Position numbers and translations under genes: made by a program. From an uncultured Paraglaciecola sp. (lineage in GTDB: Bacteria > Pseudomonadota > Gammaproteobacteria > Enterobacterales > Alteromonadaceae), in NCBI RefSeq assembly GCF_913058035.1, contig NZ_CAJXPA010000010.1, positions 1 to 50,780 of the forward strand: a stretch of 50,780 nucleotides of DNA, read 5' to 3'. Positions 37,225 through 47,557 of this stretch are shown in pieces. The notes under the pieces are model-generated. The model was not told the DNA's origin, made no database searches, and saw only the letters and a program-made list of their open reading frames with translations. The stretch's first letter is position 1. Every line of letters begins with the position of its first letter.

Positions 37225-37377
37225 TCTGAAATTTAATGAGGGCGAAGGGCCTTCAAACCCATTATTAAAAAATTGATGCATGGACGTCCGTCTGTAAAAA
37301 CTCCTTGCCTTGTTACGGACTCCCTTGCGGTAAAGGGAGCCCATACATCATTTTATGATTGCATAATATGTGTATTG

Positions 37378-39540
37378 TTACTTGGTAATTGGAAAACCTC
37401 TATCTCGCATCAATGCTTCCACTTTAGCGTCACGTCCACGAAATAAACGATAGGCTTCTGCTGGATCCATAGCATTACGAATAGAAAACAAGTGATCTAC
37501 CAGTTTTTTACTCACGTCTTTATCATAGAACCCCCCCGGCGCTTCAGCAAATGCTTCTGCTGCGTCAGATGTAAGTACTTCTGCCCACATATAACCATAA
37601 TAGCCAGACGAATACCCTTCACTTGAAAATACATGACCGAATTGAGTACTGCGATGACGCATAACCACTTCTTTTGGCATACCTATAGCGGTCAGCTGCT
37701 CTTTTTCAAAAGTCTGTGGTTCGATTAAAGCTGGATCAGTTGTGTGGTACAACAAGTCCATAATAGCTGAAGCCATGTATTCAGTTGTTTTAAAACCTTC
37801 ATTGAAAGTCGCTGCTTTTTTGATTTTGGCCACTAGATCAGCAGGTATAGGTTCACCTGTTTTGTAATGCACTAAGTAGTTATTAATCACTTCGTCTGTT
37901 GTTAACCAACGTTCTAACAATTGTGATTGAAACTCAGTATAATCGCGGACGCCAGAGTGTGAGCTTGGATAAGCAACAGTGGCAGATAAAAAGTGTAAGG
38001 CATGACCAAATTCATGGAAGTAGGTCTCTGCATCGTCCCAAGATATGAGTGTTGGCTGTCCTTCTGAGCCTTTAACAAAGTTAGAATTATTAGAAGAAAG
38101 TACCGTTTTTTTACCATCAAATGTAGTATGACTTCGATAGGTCGTGGCCCAAGCACCTGAGCGTTTTCCCTTGCGACCAAAGGGGTCTAGGTACCACAAG
38201 CCAATATGTTCACCAGTGGTTTTGTCTTTGACCTCCCATACTTTAACGTCCTCATGAAATACTGACACCGAACCTTCTGGCACAGGCATAAAATCAAAGT
38301 TAAATAACCGGCCCGCAACATAAAACATTGCTTCTCGTAATTTATCCAATTGTAAATATTGTTTCACTTCGTCCGAGTCTAAAGAATATTTATCTTTGCG
38401 TACTTTCTCGGCGTAATAACGGTAGTCCCATGGCGCTATTTTAAATGTAGCGCCCTCAGCGTCCGCTATTGCCTGCATATCTGTCACTTCTTCATCCACA
38501 CGAGCAATGGCTGCTGGCCAAACTTTTTTCATTAAATCCATGGCGTTTTCTGGATTTTTTGCCATCCGGTCTTCTAAGCGCCACTGTGAGTAATTATCGT
38601 AACCTAGCAATGCAACACGTTCATCACGTAATTTAAGGATGTTTTTGATGAGCTGGTTATTATCAAATTCATCACCGTTGTTCGCTCGGTTGTAGTAGGT
38701 TGTCCATACCTTTTCTCTTAGTTTTCGTTCGTCAGAGTAGGTTAAAAACGGATCCATTGATGAGCGAGAGTTAGTAATGGCATATTGGCTTTCTTTTCCA
38801 AGACTCTCTGCAGCGTTTGCAGCAGCTGAAATCAAGGACTCCGATAAACCCGATAATTGGTCGTCATTGAGAAACAACGCATAGTTTTCTTCGTCAGCTA
38901 GTATATTGTTGGCAAATTGAGTTTGTAAACCAGCTACTTCTTGGTTAATCGCTGCGTATCGCGCTTTAGATTCGCCTAATAGCGTTGCGCCGTTGCTTGC
39001 AAAACTATTATAAGTGAGCCATGTGATTCGTTGCTCTTCGGTGGTCAAGGTCTTCAATTCTTCACTTTGGTAGACTGTTTTTATTTTAGCAAATAGTTTT
39101 TCGTTACCTGTGATGCTCGAATTAAATGCAGAAATTTTCGGTACCATTTCTTTTTGGATTTCTCGAAACTCAGGACTGTTTTTATTTGAACTCCAAATGC
39201 CCCAATAACGAAATACTCTGCTTAAATCACTACCAGACTTTTCTAACGCTACAATCGTATTTTGAAAATTTGGTGGTTCTGAATTATTGGCTATGGCATC
39301 AATCTCAGCCAAGTTGATAGCCATACCTTTGTCTAATGCGGGTTTAAGATCTGCTAAATTCATTTTATCAAAAGCAGGGACACCACCATAAGGACCAGCA
39401 TATTCTGCTAATAATGGATTTTGTTGTTCCGCTTTTGCCATGAGTATGGGGGATGTTGTTTGGGTTTTAGTGGGTTCGCTACATGCACTTAATGCAACTA
39501 TCACCGCACTAAATAATAGCGCTGCTAGTTTAGTTTTCAT
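37378..39540 (-). CDS. dcp: M3 metallopeptidase, peptidyl-dipeptidase Dcp-like lipoprotein
   Basis: 720 residues. Lipobox LSAC (Cys20) predicts a lipid anchor, so the enzyme works in the periplasm or on the outer membrane, unlike cytoplasmic OpdA. The M3 zinc motif is HEFGH at 509-513 (in YFHEFGHALHFL), with the third ligand Glu in DYTEFQSQLLE. Conserved ends GYSSGYYGYMWAEVL and YRLFRGRDAKVEALMRDRGF are those of Dcp, which removes dipeptides from peptide C-termini. Single gene. Confidence 0.92.
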   Translation of the reverse strand: MKTKLAALLFSAVIVALSACSEPTKTQTTSPILMAKAEQQNPLLAEYAGPYGGVPAFDKMNLADLKPALDKGMAINLAEIDAIANNSEPPNFQNTIVALEKSGSDLSRVFRYWGIWSSNKNSPEFREIQKEMVPKISAFNSSITGNEKLFAKIKTVYQSEELKTLTTEEQRITWLTYNSFASNGATLLGESKARYAAINQEVAGLQTQFANNILADEENYALFLNDDQLSGLSESLISAAANAAESLGKESQYAITNSRSSMDPFLTYSDERKLREKVWTTYYNRANNGDEFDNNQLIKNILKLRDERVALLGYDNYSQWRLEDRMAKNPENAMDLMKKVWPAAIARVDEEVTDMQAIADAEGATFKIAPWDYRYYAEKVRKDKYSLDSDEVKQYLQLDKLREAMFYVAGRLFNFDFMPVPEGSVSVFHEDVKVWEVKDKTTGEHIGLWYLDPFGRKGKRSGAWATTYRSHTTFDGKKTVLSSNNSNFVKGSEGQPTLISWDDAETYFHEFGHALHFLSATVAYPSSHSGVRDYTEFQSQLLERWLTTDEVINNYLVHYKTGEPIPADLVAKIKKAATFNEGFKTTEYMASAIMDLLYHTTDPALIEPQTFEKEQLTAIGMPKEVVMRHRSTQFGHVFSSEGYSSGYYGYMWAEVLTSDAAEAFAEAPGGFYDKDVSKKLVDHLFSIRNAMDPAEAYRLFRGRDAKVEALMRDRGFPITK

Positions 39541-40326
39541 AATTTCCTATCAGGTGATTTTTATGATTTTAATTAATTCGCTGTAATTGATCATACAAAT
39601 AAATATTGTAATGTTCTGGCATCAAAGTACAAGAGAGTCTGCGCTTATATCTTCAATATTAGTTTGTTAGATTGGTATGCATTTCTATACCAAGTTAGTA
39701 CTGCATTAACGGTAATTAGATATAGAATAATTAAAGTACAAAATGTTTAGCTCAATTTGAATGTCTGAATTGAGATTAGTTATCGTCGCTGCACTTTCGC
39801 TGTTATCGCGCCATCGTCATGCCAGTTCAGATGCGCTCGCAATAGCTTTGAACTGGTTGCAAATTTGGGCTTCTCAAAACGTAGAATTTAAAATGCTGAA
39901 GTCAGGTGTAAAGTTTAGTGGTTGCAAGCAAAAAGAGTATTTGGCCGCTTTGAATCAGCTTCCAACTGAAAATATTATTTTAGAAATAGGTTTGGGCTAT
40001 TAAAAGAGCTTTCTTTTATACCAAGATATCAACTTAGTCATAATATTAACATTGGCTTTGGAGTGATCACCCAATCACAAATTGCATTTAAAACAAGCCA
40101 AGGTATTGAGTATAATTTACCAAAGAACAATTTACTAAAGAACACAGAGCGGTTACTGAGCACAAAGACCGATGGTTTCGCAAATGACCATTGTTGAGAA
40201 TGGTCAGCATCTAGCCAAAAGTAGAGTGATCCTAAAGATTTTAGTGGGGTATTTGAAAAATGCGCAACTGGTAACAAAGTAAGACTAAGTCGCAATGGGT
40301 ATTTTTAAAACCGTCTAGTAATTGAC
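39541..40326. other. Intergenic region with possible gene debris
   Basis: About 785 bases between the divergent-end dcp start and the phosphatase end. It holds one small open frame (listed separately) and, at about 40021-40313 on the plus strand, a frame reading NIGFGVITQSQIAFKTSQGI and later VFEKCATGNKVRLSRNG, broken by TGA and TAG. This could be a relic but is too short to assign. No RNA gene or strong terminator was seen. Confidence 0.4.
39761..40003 (+). CDS. Short open frame, doubtful gene
   Basis: 80 residues starting MSELRLVIVAALSLLSRHRH, with helical, amphipathic character (DALAIALNWLQIWA) and no clear ribosome binding site. I do not recognise it; it may be a truncated end of a lost gene, since the next 300 bases also look like debris. 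Confidence 0.3.
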   Translation: MSELRLVIVAALSLLSRHRHASSDALAIALNWLQIWASQNVEFKMLKSGVKFSGCKQKEYLAALNQLPTENIILEIGLGY

Positions 40327-40929
40327 TCATACAGCAGTCCCTGTCGTACTTCTTTTATCTAGATGCTCTGCATCACACAATGTTAAGACCGTTCTTTTAT
40401 CTGTCCCATCTACCTCAGTAATACATGTATTTTGAAAGTTTAATAGTGGCAGCATAAGTTCATCAACAGTTAAATGTTGTTTAATCAACTCGCGTAATAC
40501 CAAGCCGTGTGTCATCACAATTAAACTACCCGTTGTATTGAGATAACTCGTTAATATAAATTCCCAAACAAGATTAATGCGTGCTACAAATTGTTGATGG
40601 GTTTCACCATTCGGTGGTACGTATCCTTCAGCGAAAAAATCAGCATTAATTTCTGCATAAGTCTTGCCACGCAAATCCCCAAAGTTTCTTTCTCTGAGAA
40701 GAGGTTGCAGACTGAATGAGGACTGATTTGATGCATGTAATGGAGCTGCTGTTTGTTGTGCGCGCAGATAATCACTACAGATAATTTTTGTTATTGGAAT
40801 ATTCTGAAATCTCTGCGCAAGTTGTTGGGCTTGTTGCTGCCCTAGCTCTGAAAGTGGTGTATCAGGTGTTTGTATAATTCTATCCCTGTTGCCATTGGTT
40901 TGGCCATGGCGTATTAGATAGATAGACAT
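40327..40929 (-). CDS. Histidine phosphatase family protein
   Basis: 200 residues of the phosphoglycerate-mutase-like superfamily. The catalytic motif is IRHGQTNGNRD near the N-terminus, followed by LSELGQQQAQQLAQRF, the second Arg in CSDYLRAQQTA, the acid in ERNFGDLRGK and the second His in VMTHGLVLREL. Substrate unknown; relatives include CobC and broad phosphatases. Its ATG overlaps the purU stop (TAATG), so the two form an operon. Confidence 0.88.
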   Translation of the reverse strand: MSIYLIRHGQTNGNRDRIIQTPDTPLSELGQQQAQQLAQRFQNIPITKIICSDYLRAQQTAAPLHASNQSSFSLQPLLRERNFGDLRGKTYAEINADFFAEGYVPPNGETHQQFVARINLVWEFILTSYLNTTGSLIVMTHGLVLRELIKQHLTVDELMLPLLNFQNTCITEVDGTDKRTVLTLCDAEHLDKRSTTGTAV

Positions 40930-41783
40930 TAAGCAAATACCACAGTTTTGTTTTTATGAATAATGACACGGTCTTCTAAATGATACCGAACGCCATTTGC
41001 TAAAGCTATTTTTTCACAATTTTTACCCTTACGCACCATATCCTCAGAGGTATCGCTATGACTAATACGCATCACTTCTTGTTCAATAATTGGCCCTTCA
41101 TCTAAATCGCTAGTCACATAGTGGCAAGTGGCACCAATTAACTTAACACCTCGATTATAGGCTTGTAGATACGGTTTAGCGCCGGCAAAGGAAGGTAAAA
41201 AACTGTGATGAATATTGATCGCTTTACCCGCTAACTTTTCGCAAAGGTGCCCGGGAATAATCTGCATAAACCTTGCGAGCACAGTCAAATCAGCTTGATA
41301 GGTTTGGATAAGGTGTTCTACCTCCGCAAAAGCTTCTTCTTTTGATTTATTTTTAAAGTCGACCCAATGAAATGGGATCCCGTGCCAATCTGCAAATTGT
41401 TTTAATTGTGGATGATTGGCAATAATACATGGAATATCACACAACAATTCCCCGCTGTGCCAGCGATGTAAGATATCCATTAAACAATGGGATTCATGAC
41501 TGGCCAGCATCACTACTTTTTGTTTTTTGTTTGAATCAGCAATTTTCCAATTCATTTGAAATTTCTCAGCAATAGGCTTAAAAGCCTGCTTCACACTTTC
41601 AATACTCACATTGAGCGATTCAGCTTTAATCTCGTGGCGCATAAAAAAGCGATTTGTTTGCTGATCTGTATGATGACTCGCCTCGACAATCGTGGCTTCT
41701 TGGTCGGCTAAAAATTGACTAACGGCTGCGACTAGACCTACTTGATCTGGACAATCGATGACTAATCTAAATGTTTGTTGCAT
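40929..41783 (-). CDS. purU: Formyltetrahydrofolate deformylase
   Basis: 284 residues. An N-terminal ACT domain (1-80, DCPDQVGLVAAVSQFLAD) precedes the formyltransferase-fold domain with IPCIIANHPQL, LARFMQIIPGHLCEKLAGKA, the catalytic INIHHSFLPSF and GATCHYVTSDLDEGPII. It releases formate and tetrahydrofolate from 10-formyl-THF, balancing one-carbon units and feeding PurT. First gene of a pair with the histidine phosphatase. Confidence 0.96.
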   Translation of the reverse strand: MQQTFRLVIDCPDQVGLVAAVSQFLADQEATIVEASHHTDQQTNRFFMRHEIKAESLNVSIESVKQAFKPIAEKFQMNWKIADSNKKQKVVMLASHESHCLMDILHRWHSGELLCDIPCIIANHPQLKQFADWHGIPFHWVDFKNKSKEEAFAEVEHLIQTYQADLTVLARFMQIIPGHLCEKLAGKAINIHHSFLPSFAGAKPYLQAYNRGVKLIGATCHYVTSDLDEGPIIEQEVMRISHSDTSEDMVRKGKNCEKIALANGVRYHLEDRVIIHKNKTVVFA

Positions 41784-41926
41784 AACTCATAAAACCTTAA
41801 TTCCGATTATTTCTTATTGTGACTCGCTAAAGCCGATGGGGTAAAGAACAAAAAAGGTTACATCAGAACCACCCTAATATAAAACCTGAATATATAACTT
41901 CAACATATAGCATGCATGGATAAGGT

Positions 41927-42466
41927 TCAGGTTGATTGAAAGGCAAACATTTTAGCTAATAGCCAAGAATGTCGAATGTGATAAGACACCCCTTTTTTAC
42001 CTGACATGGATTCAAATAGATGAAATTCTGCGTTACGCCAAGTCAATGTAGGTTCGATTAAAGCTGCTGGTGGGCTGACTGAGCATTTTCTGGCAAGTGT
42101 TAGGTGTGCGATATAATCTTGTTTAGGTAATTGTAAACCTATTGAGTTACCTATTTGAGATAGGCTTTTTACAAGTTTCAGATGCTCATTATGAATATCG
42201 TTACAACCTAACCAAAGGGCTTTAGGTTTTGACCAATAACCTACTTGGTTAAGTGAAACATCAAATGTGTGTATATCAGTTAATTGGTCGACAGCCTTGC
42301 ACAATTCATCGAGCTGCTTAGGTATGAGCCGACCTAAAAAAGCTAAGGTTACATGAAAATTGGCTGCTGGTACTGGTCCATCAAAGTGAGGAAATGCTTT
42401 ATTTCGCCACACCTCTATTGTCAACTTAGTTTTGGCGTCAGGTGATAAACCAAAAAATGCCCGCAT
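41927..42466 (-). CDS. thpR: RNA 2',3'-cyclic phosphodiesterase
   Basis: 179 residues of the 2H phosphoesterase (LigT) family. Both HxT motifs are present, HVTLAFLG and HLTLARK. MRAFFGLSPDAKTKL is the usual start. ATG 42466 with AGGGGTGA just upstream is preferred over the ATG nine codons earlier. It opens 2',3'-cyclic phosphates on RNA ends. Divergent from hrpB. Confidence 0.92.
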   Translation of the reverse strand: MRAFFGLSPDAKTKLTIEVWRNKAFPHFDGPVPAANFHVTLAFLGRLIPKQLDELCKAVDQLTDIHTFDVSLNQVGYWSKPKALWLGCNDIHNEHLKLVKSLSQIGNSIGLQLPKQDYIAHLTLARKCSVSPPAALIEPTLTWRNAEFHLFESMSGKKGVSYHIRHSWLLAKMFAFQST

Positions 42467-42544
42467 ACTGTCACCCCTTATGTTTGTTATCATCTTAGAA
42501 ATATACTCTTCACAAATTTTTATTTAAAACCAAAGAGATGTCAT

Positions 42545-45067
42545 TTGTTACCTGTTGAACATATTTTGCCTGCATTGCATCAACAACTCATGGTTGGTGA
42601 TGCTATCGTTGTAGCGCCTCCTGGCGCTGGAAAGTCAACCTGTTTGCCCTTGTCTTTGCTCAAATTAGACGTATTTAAAGATAAAAAGATCATCTTGTTA
42701 CAGCCAAGGCGTATTGCTGTTAGAAATATTGCTGCGTATTTGGCTAGCCAATTGGGCGAGCCTGTAGGGCGAACAGTGGGTTATCGAATTAGAGGTGAAG
42801 TTAAAGTCACAAATAATACACGTTTAGAAATTGTCACAGAAGGCATTCTAACGCGGATGTTACAGAACCAGCCTGAATTGCTTGATGTGGGTTTAGTGAT
42901 TTTTGATGAATTTCATGAACGCAGTGTACATGCTGACTTTTCTTTGGCGTTATGTATTGAAGTGCAGCAAGCCCTGAGAGACGACTTACGCTTATTGGTG
43001 ATGTCAGCCACTCTTGACGTTGTTGCACTGAGGGAGTTGTTGCCCGAAGCTAAATTATTAGAGTCTCAAGGAAAGAGTTACCCCGTAAATATTGTTTATC
43101 AAGCTGACAATTCAAGTTTACATTTGTTTGAAAAGATTAGTCGGCTTGTTATCCAAGTCTTTGCCAGACATAAACATGACGTTCTGGTTTTTTTGCCAGG
43201 TGCTGCCGATATTAATAAAGCGGCCCAGTATTTAAACCAACACTTCGGCCAGCTCTCTAGCCAATACGCTAGTCAGGACTATAGCCAGAAACGTACAGTT
43301 GAGGTCGATGTTCTGAAGTTGTTTTCTGAACTATCAAAAAATGAACAACAACAAGCCTTATTACCCCACCCTGATGGAAAACGAAAAATTGTTTTAGCAA
43401 CCAATATTGCTGAAACCAGTTTAACCATCGAGGGCATAGAAGTCGTTATCGATAGTGGTATTGAAAAAAATGCCATTTTTCAACTAAATCGGGGTATCAC
43501 TCACTTGCAGAGCCAAAAAATATCGCAAGCTTCGGCCACACAGCGTGCAGGCAGAGCGGGGCGTTTGATGACTGGTACTTGTTACCGGTTATGGAGTAAA
43601 GAACAACACAGTCGGCTAGCTAAACAAAGCACGCCTGAGATCATGCATACCGACATGAGCAGTTTTATTTTAGAAAGTATGATGTGGGGCTCGGATGTGT
43701 CGGCGCTTGCGTTACAAGACTACCCCAGTGATGCACAACTCTCCCAAGGTTTTGGTCTGTTAAGACAGCTTGGACTGATAGATGCCAACAAAAAGTTGAC
43801 GGCTTTAGGGCGAAAAGCTCATGGGCTTGGTTGCCATCCCAGTATCGCAGTCATGTTAGTGCAAAGTGCTAAAATGAGTTCGGAGCACCTAAGTATGGCG
43901 TGTGCTTTAGCGGCACTAATCGAAAACAAAGACCCCATGGGCAGAAATACTAACGGGGCAAGTTTATCAGCCAGATTACATTTTGTTTTGCAGCAAAAAA
44001 ATCATGTTGTTTGGCAAACGATCCGCCAATGGCACTCGAAGTTAGCGTGTCGCCTTTTAACATGGCCAATCGAAGATACCGCTGTTTTAGTGGGTTATGC
44101 CTATCCACAATGGCTGGCAAAACAGAGAAAAAATGAACGTTATCAACTGGTGAATGGAAGTGGAGCCGTGTTGTACCAAGACGACGCTTTGACCACACAT
44201 AACTGGTTAGCCATAGCAAACATGCAAACCAGCGATAGGCAACAAGACAACGCGCAAATTCGTTATGCAGAGTCTTTAACATTGTTACAACTTGAGCAGC
44301 ATTTTCAACATCTGATTGAGAAAAAAGAATATGTTGCCTGGGATCACGAAAACCAAAGAATAGTCTCGGAAATGCATAAGACTCTGGGTGAAATTGTGAT
44401 TAACAGACAACCAATTAAGCGACCTTCTGAGCAGCATATTCTGTCTATCTGGCAGCGTGTCATTCAGGGTAAAGGCATAGTTGGGCTACCATTTGATGAA
44501 GACGTACTGCAACTTATTTATCGGGTGCAATTGGCGGCAAGTTTTATTGGGACCCCATCGTTTCAGGCATTTCCAGATTTCACGGAGTCTGGTTTACTCA
44601 ACTCTATGGATAGATGGTTAATGCCCTACCTGAGGCATGTATTAACTTGGCAGCAACTCACGCAGTGTCATTTTCTACAACAGCTGCTCAACGAGTTAGA
44701 CTACGCACAGCAACAAAAATTAAATAAACAATTTCCTAAACGATTGGTTTTACCTAGCGGCACAAGTGCTCAGTTGACTTATACATCAAGCAATAGTGTA
44801 GTGTTATCGGTGCGTATGACTGAACTATATGGCTTGCAGCTTCATCCAACTGTTGCACAACAACAAGTCCCAATCACAGTCGAGCTGCTCTCACCTGCAG
44901 GTCGGCCCATACAAACGACCCAAGACTTACCAAGATTTTGGCAAGGAAGTTATAAAGAGGTACAAAAAGAAATGAAAGGCCGCTATCCTCGCCATTTCTG
45001 GCCAGACGATCCGGCTAATGCACAAGCAACAACACGCACCAAAAAAAGAATGAGCAGTAAACCATGA
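42545..45067 (+). CDS. hrpB: ATP-dependent RNA helicase-like protein HrpB
   Basis: 840 residues, close to the family length of about 810-840. Motif I APPGAGKST (Lys30), motif II DEFHERS (Asp121; a DEFH variant usual for HrpB), motif III SATLD, and motif VI QRAGRAGR, followed by the HA2 and HrpB C-terminal domains with PAGRPIQTTQDLPRFW and GRYPRHFWPDDP. No in-frame ATG precedes the first motif; TTG 42545 with AGAG upstream is the apparent start. It overlaps mrcB by four bases (ATGA), the conserved hrpB-mrcB order of gammaproteobacteria. Confidence 0.95.
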   Translation: MLPVEHILPALHQQLMVGDAIVVAPPGAGKSTCLPLSLLKLDVFKDKKIILLQPRRIAVRNIAAYLASQLGEPVGRTVGYRIRGEVKVTNNTRLEIVTEGILTRMLQNQPELLDVGLVIFDEFHERSVHADFSLALCIEVQQALRDDLRLLVMSATLDVVALRELLPEAKLLESQGKSYPVNIVYQADNSSLHLFEKISRLVIQVFARHKHDVLVFLPGAADINKAAQYLNQHFGQLSSQYASQDYSQKRTVEVDVLKLFSELSKNEQQQALLPHPDGKRKIVLATNIAETSLTIEGIEVVIDSGIEKNAIFQLNRGITHLQSQKISQASATQRAGRAGRLMTGTCYRLWSKEQHSRLAKQSTPEIMHTDMSSFILESMMWGSDVSALALQDYPSDAQLSQGFGLLRQLGLIDANKKLTALGRKAHGLGCHPSIAVMLVQSAKMSSEHLSMACALAALIENKDPMGRNTNGASLSARLHFVLQQKNHVVWQTIRQWHSKLACRLLTWPIEDTAVLVGYAYPQWLAKQRKNERYQLVNGSGAVLYQDDALTTHNWLAIANMQTSDRQQDNAQIRYAESLTLLQLEQHFQHLIEKKEYVAWDHENQRIVSEMHKTLGEIVINRQPIKRPSEQHILSIWQRVIQGKGIVGLPFDEDVLQLIYRVQLAASFIGTPSFQAFPDFTESGLLNSMDRWLMPYLRHVLTWQQLTQCHFLQQLLNELDYAQQQKLNKQFPKRLVLPSGTSAQLTYTSSNSVVLSVRMTELYGLQLHPTVAQQQVPITVELLSPAGRPIQTTQDLPRFWQGSYKEVQKEMKGRYPRHFWPDDPANAQATTRTKKRMSSKP

Positions 45068-47439
45068 GTAAAATTCCCGTTAAACCTAAACCTGCCACCA
45101 AAAAAGCCAGAACATCTAACAAGCCGAACCGTTCGCCCTATGTTTCAATATGGAAACGGCTTAATCCTTTTCGCTGGTTTTGGCGACACTGGGGTAAGTT
45201 ATTGTTTATCTTTATCTTAGTTGTCGCGGCCTATTTTATTTATCTGGATGCTCAAATCATCCAGAAATTTGCAGGTAATAAATGGCAAGTACCGGCACAG
45301 ATATATGCACGTCCAATGTTTTTGAATGTAAAACAAGAAATTAGCATTAATGAGATTGAAGAAGAATTACAGTTATTAGGTTATCGAAAAGTCATTCAGG
45401 CAGATAGCTCTGGCGAATACCAAGTATTGACGAATAGTATTCGTATTCAGCGTCGCAAATTCAATTTCTCTCATGGAGCAGAAGATTTACGTTATATTGA
45501 AATAAGCATTAAGAATGAGCGTGTTAGTCTGATCCAAGACCTTGATAGTTTTCAACGTATCGATAATGTTTACCTTGAACCATGGTTAGTTACTCGTCTG
45601 GTCAGCAGCGGTCGCGAAGATCGTATGTTGGTTCAAATCAACGATGTTCCACCTATTTTAACCCAAGCGTTAGTAGCAGTCGAAGATAAAGATTTTTATC
45701 AGCATATTGGTGTGGCACCACTTTCTATATTAAGAGCTTTAATAGCCAATATTTCTGCGGGACGAACCGTTCAAGGCGGAAGTACCTTGACTCAGCAGTT
45801 GGTTAAAAACCTTTTTTTAACACGTGAGAAATCTTTAGTACGAAAAGCTAAAGAAGCAATGATGGCGTTGATTATAGAATTTAGGTACAGCAAAGATGTG
45901 ATTATCGAGGCTTACCTTAACGAAGTGTTTTTAGGACAAAATGGGGATACTGGCGTTTATGGGTTTGGATTAGCCAGTTATTTTTATTACGACCGCCCAC
46001 TGAACGAGCTAAGTATTGATGAAATCGCTACTTTGGTAGGCATTATTAAAGGCCCTTCATATTATAACCCTCGCAAATATGAAGAGCGGGTGACACAAAG
46101 GCGTAATATAGTTTTACGCTCGATGTTTGAAAGTAACCACTTGTCACCCAATGAATATCAAAACTTGGTAAAGCTACCGATTAATTTAGCAACTGGTGCA
46201 AGCTTGAGAAAAGACAAGCACCCAGCTTTTATGGATCAAGTGCGACGTGAATTACGTTTGGTGTTGGATAATCCAAATATTCGGCAGTCAGGGGTAAAAG
46301 TGTTTACGACCTTGGACTCTAACGCACAAGTGAAGGCCGAACGTGCTGTTTCTGATGGTGTTGTTGTGCAAGAAAAACGCTTGGGTAAAAGTGGGTTTGA
46401 AGCAGCTATGGTTGTCACAGATATTGATTCGGGTGAAATTCGCTCGATTGTTGGTGGGCGTAATGTTGCTTATGCAGGTTTCAACAGGGCACTGGATGCC
46501 AAACGCTCTATCGGTTCACTGATCAAGCCAGCCATATATCTTACTGCGCTGGAGCAGCCAAAAAGCTATAATTTAGCCACACACTTAACAGACGAACCCA
46601 TAAAGCTTAAAAGCACGTACGGTAAAATGTGGGAACCACAAAACTCAGATAAAAAATTCCGAGGCCAAGTACCACTGTTGATAGCGTTGAGCCGGTCACT
46701 TAACGTGCCAACCGTGTCGTTAGGTATGAGTTTGGGCTTAGGAAACATAGCAAATACTATCAAGCGCTTAGGTGTAAAAGAAGAACTCGATTTATACCCA
46801 GCTTTAACATTAGGAGCGGTAAACTTTTCACCGCTACAAGTAAACCAGATGTATCAGACTATCGCTAACAACGGTCGCTACATACCTCTGCATTCAATTA
46901 CGGCCATTATGTCTGCTGATGATGACTTGCTATGGAAATTTGACATTGCCCCACAACAACGAGTTAATGAACAAGCTACTTATTTGCTGAACTATGCACT
47001 CCACAAAGTGACGTTAGAAGGGACGGCTAAAGCTGTTCGAACAAAATTTCCTGATGTTAATATGGCAGGTAAAACGGGAACTACCGATGATTATCGTGAC
47101 AGTTGGTTTAGTGGTTTTGATAAAAACATTCTTGTGACCAGTTGGATAGGCAAAGATAACAACCAACCTGTTAACTTAAGTGGGGCAAGTGGGGCCATGC
47201 AGTTATTTATTGCTTATCAACAACAACAACAGCCTAGGTCATTGGTTAGGCGTTTCCCTGATGGATTGAGTATCGCTCACTTTGATAATGCATCGGGTAA
47301 TTTAAGTAAAGCTGGGTGTGCTAACACCTTCAGTGTGCCTGCTATTACCGCCGCATTACCTCCCGTACCTAATCGATGTGTTGGCAAATCGGCTGTGCCA
47401 GATAAGCGTAAAAGTCTATGGGAAAAAATATTTGGTTAG
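45064..47439 (+). CDS. mrcB: Penicillin-binding protein 1B (bifunctional)
   Basis: 791 residues. A basic cytoplasmic tail (1-45), one membrane helix (about 46-63, LLFIFILVVAAYFIYL), a UB2H domain (about 75-165) for LpoB contact, the GT51 glycosyltransferase (catalytic Glu207 in VEDKDFYQHIG, then QGGSTLTQQLVKNLFL) and the transpeptidase with SIGSLIKP (Ser485), SLN (545-547) and KTGTT (670-674). All catalytic motifs are intact, so it builds and crosslinks peptidoglycan. Confidence 0.96.
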   Translation: MSKIPVKPKPATKKARTSNKPNRSPYVSIWKRLNPFRWFWRHWGKLLFIFILVVAAYFIYLDAQIIQKFAGNKWQVPAQIYARPMFLNVKQEISINEIEEELQLLGYRKVIQADSSGEYQVLTNSIRIQRRKFNFSHGAEDLRYIEISIKNERVSLIQDLDSFQRIDNVYLEPWLVTRLVSSGREDRMLVQINDVPPILTQALVAVEDKDFYQHIGVAPLSILRALIANISAGRTVQGGSTLTQQLVKNLFLTREKSLVRKAKEAMMALIIEFRYSKDVIIEAYLNEVFLGQNGDTGVYGFGLASYFYYDRPLNELSIDEIATLVGIIKGPSYYNPRKYEERVTQRRNIVLRSMFESNHLSPNEYQNLVKLPINLATGASLRKDKHPAFMDQVRRELRLVLDNPNIRQSGVKVFTTLDSNAQVKAERAVSDGVVVQEKRLGKSGFEAAMVVTDIDSGEIRSIVGGRNVAYAGFNRALDAKRSIGSLIKPAIYLTALEQPKSYNLATHLTDEPIKLKSTYGKMWEPQNSDKKFRGQVPLLIALSRSLNVPTVSLGMSLGLGNIANTIKRLGVKEELDLYPALTLGAVNFSPLQVNQMYQTIANNGRYIPLHSITAIMSADDDLLWKFDIAPQQRVNEQATYLLNYALHKVTLEGTAKAVRTKFPDVNMAGKTGTTDDYRDSWFSGFDKNILVTSWIGKDNNQPVNLSGASGAMQLFIAYQQQQQPRSLVRRFPDGLSIAHFDNASGNLSKAGCANTFSVPAITAALPPVPNRCVGKSAVPDKRKSLWEKIFG

Positions 47440-47557
47440 CTGTTATTGTTGCAGATTGGAATTAATGTTTTATTCAAGATTTTTGATCCCTCTCGCCGAT
47501 TTCCTGACAGGATAAGCGCAACTGATAATAGACCCAAAAGTTATCTTGAGCCATTTA

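Noticed and set aside
40038..40295. 85-codon minus-strand frame
   Set aside because: No ribosome binding site and odd composition; the opposite strand looks more protein-like though broken.
41883..41933. Inverted repeat AACCTGAA/TTCAGGTT at the thpR 3' end
   Set aside because: The loop is 35 bases and there is no T-run, so it is not a credible terminator.
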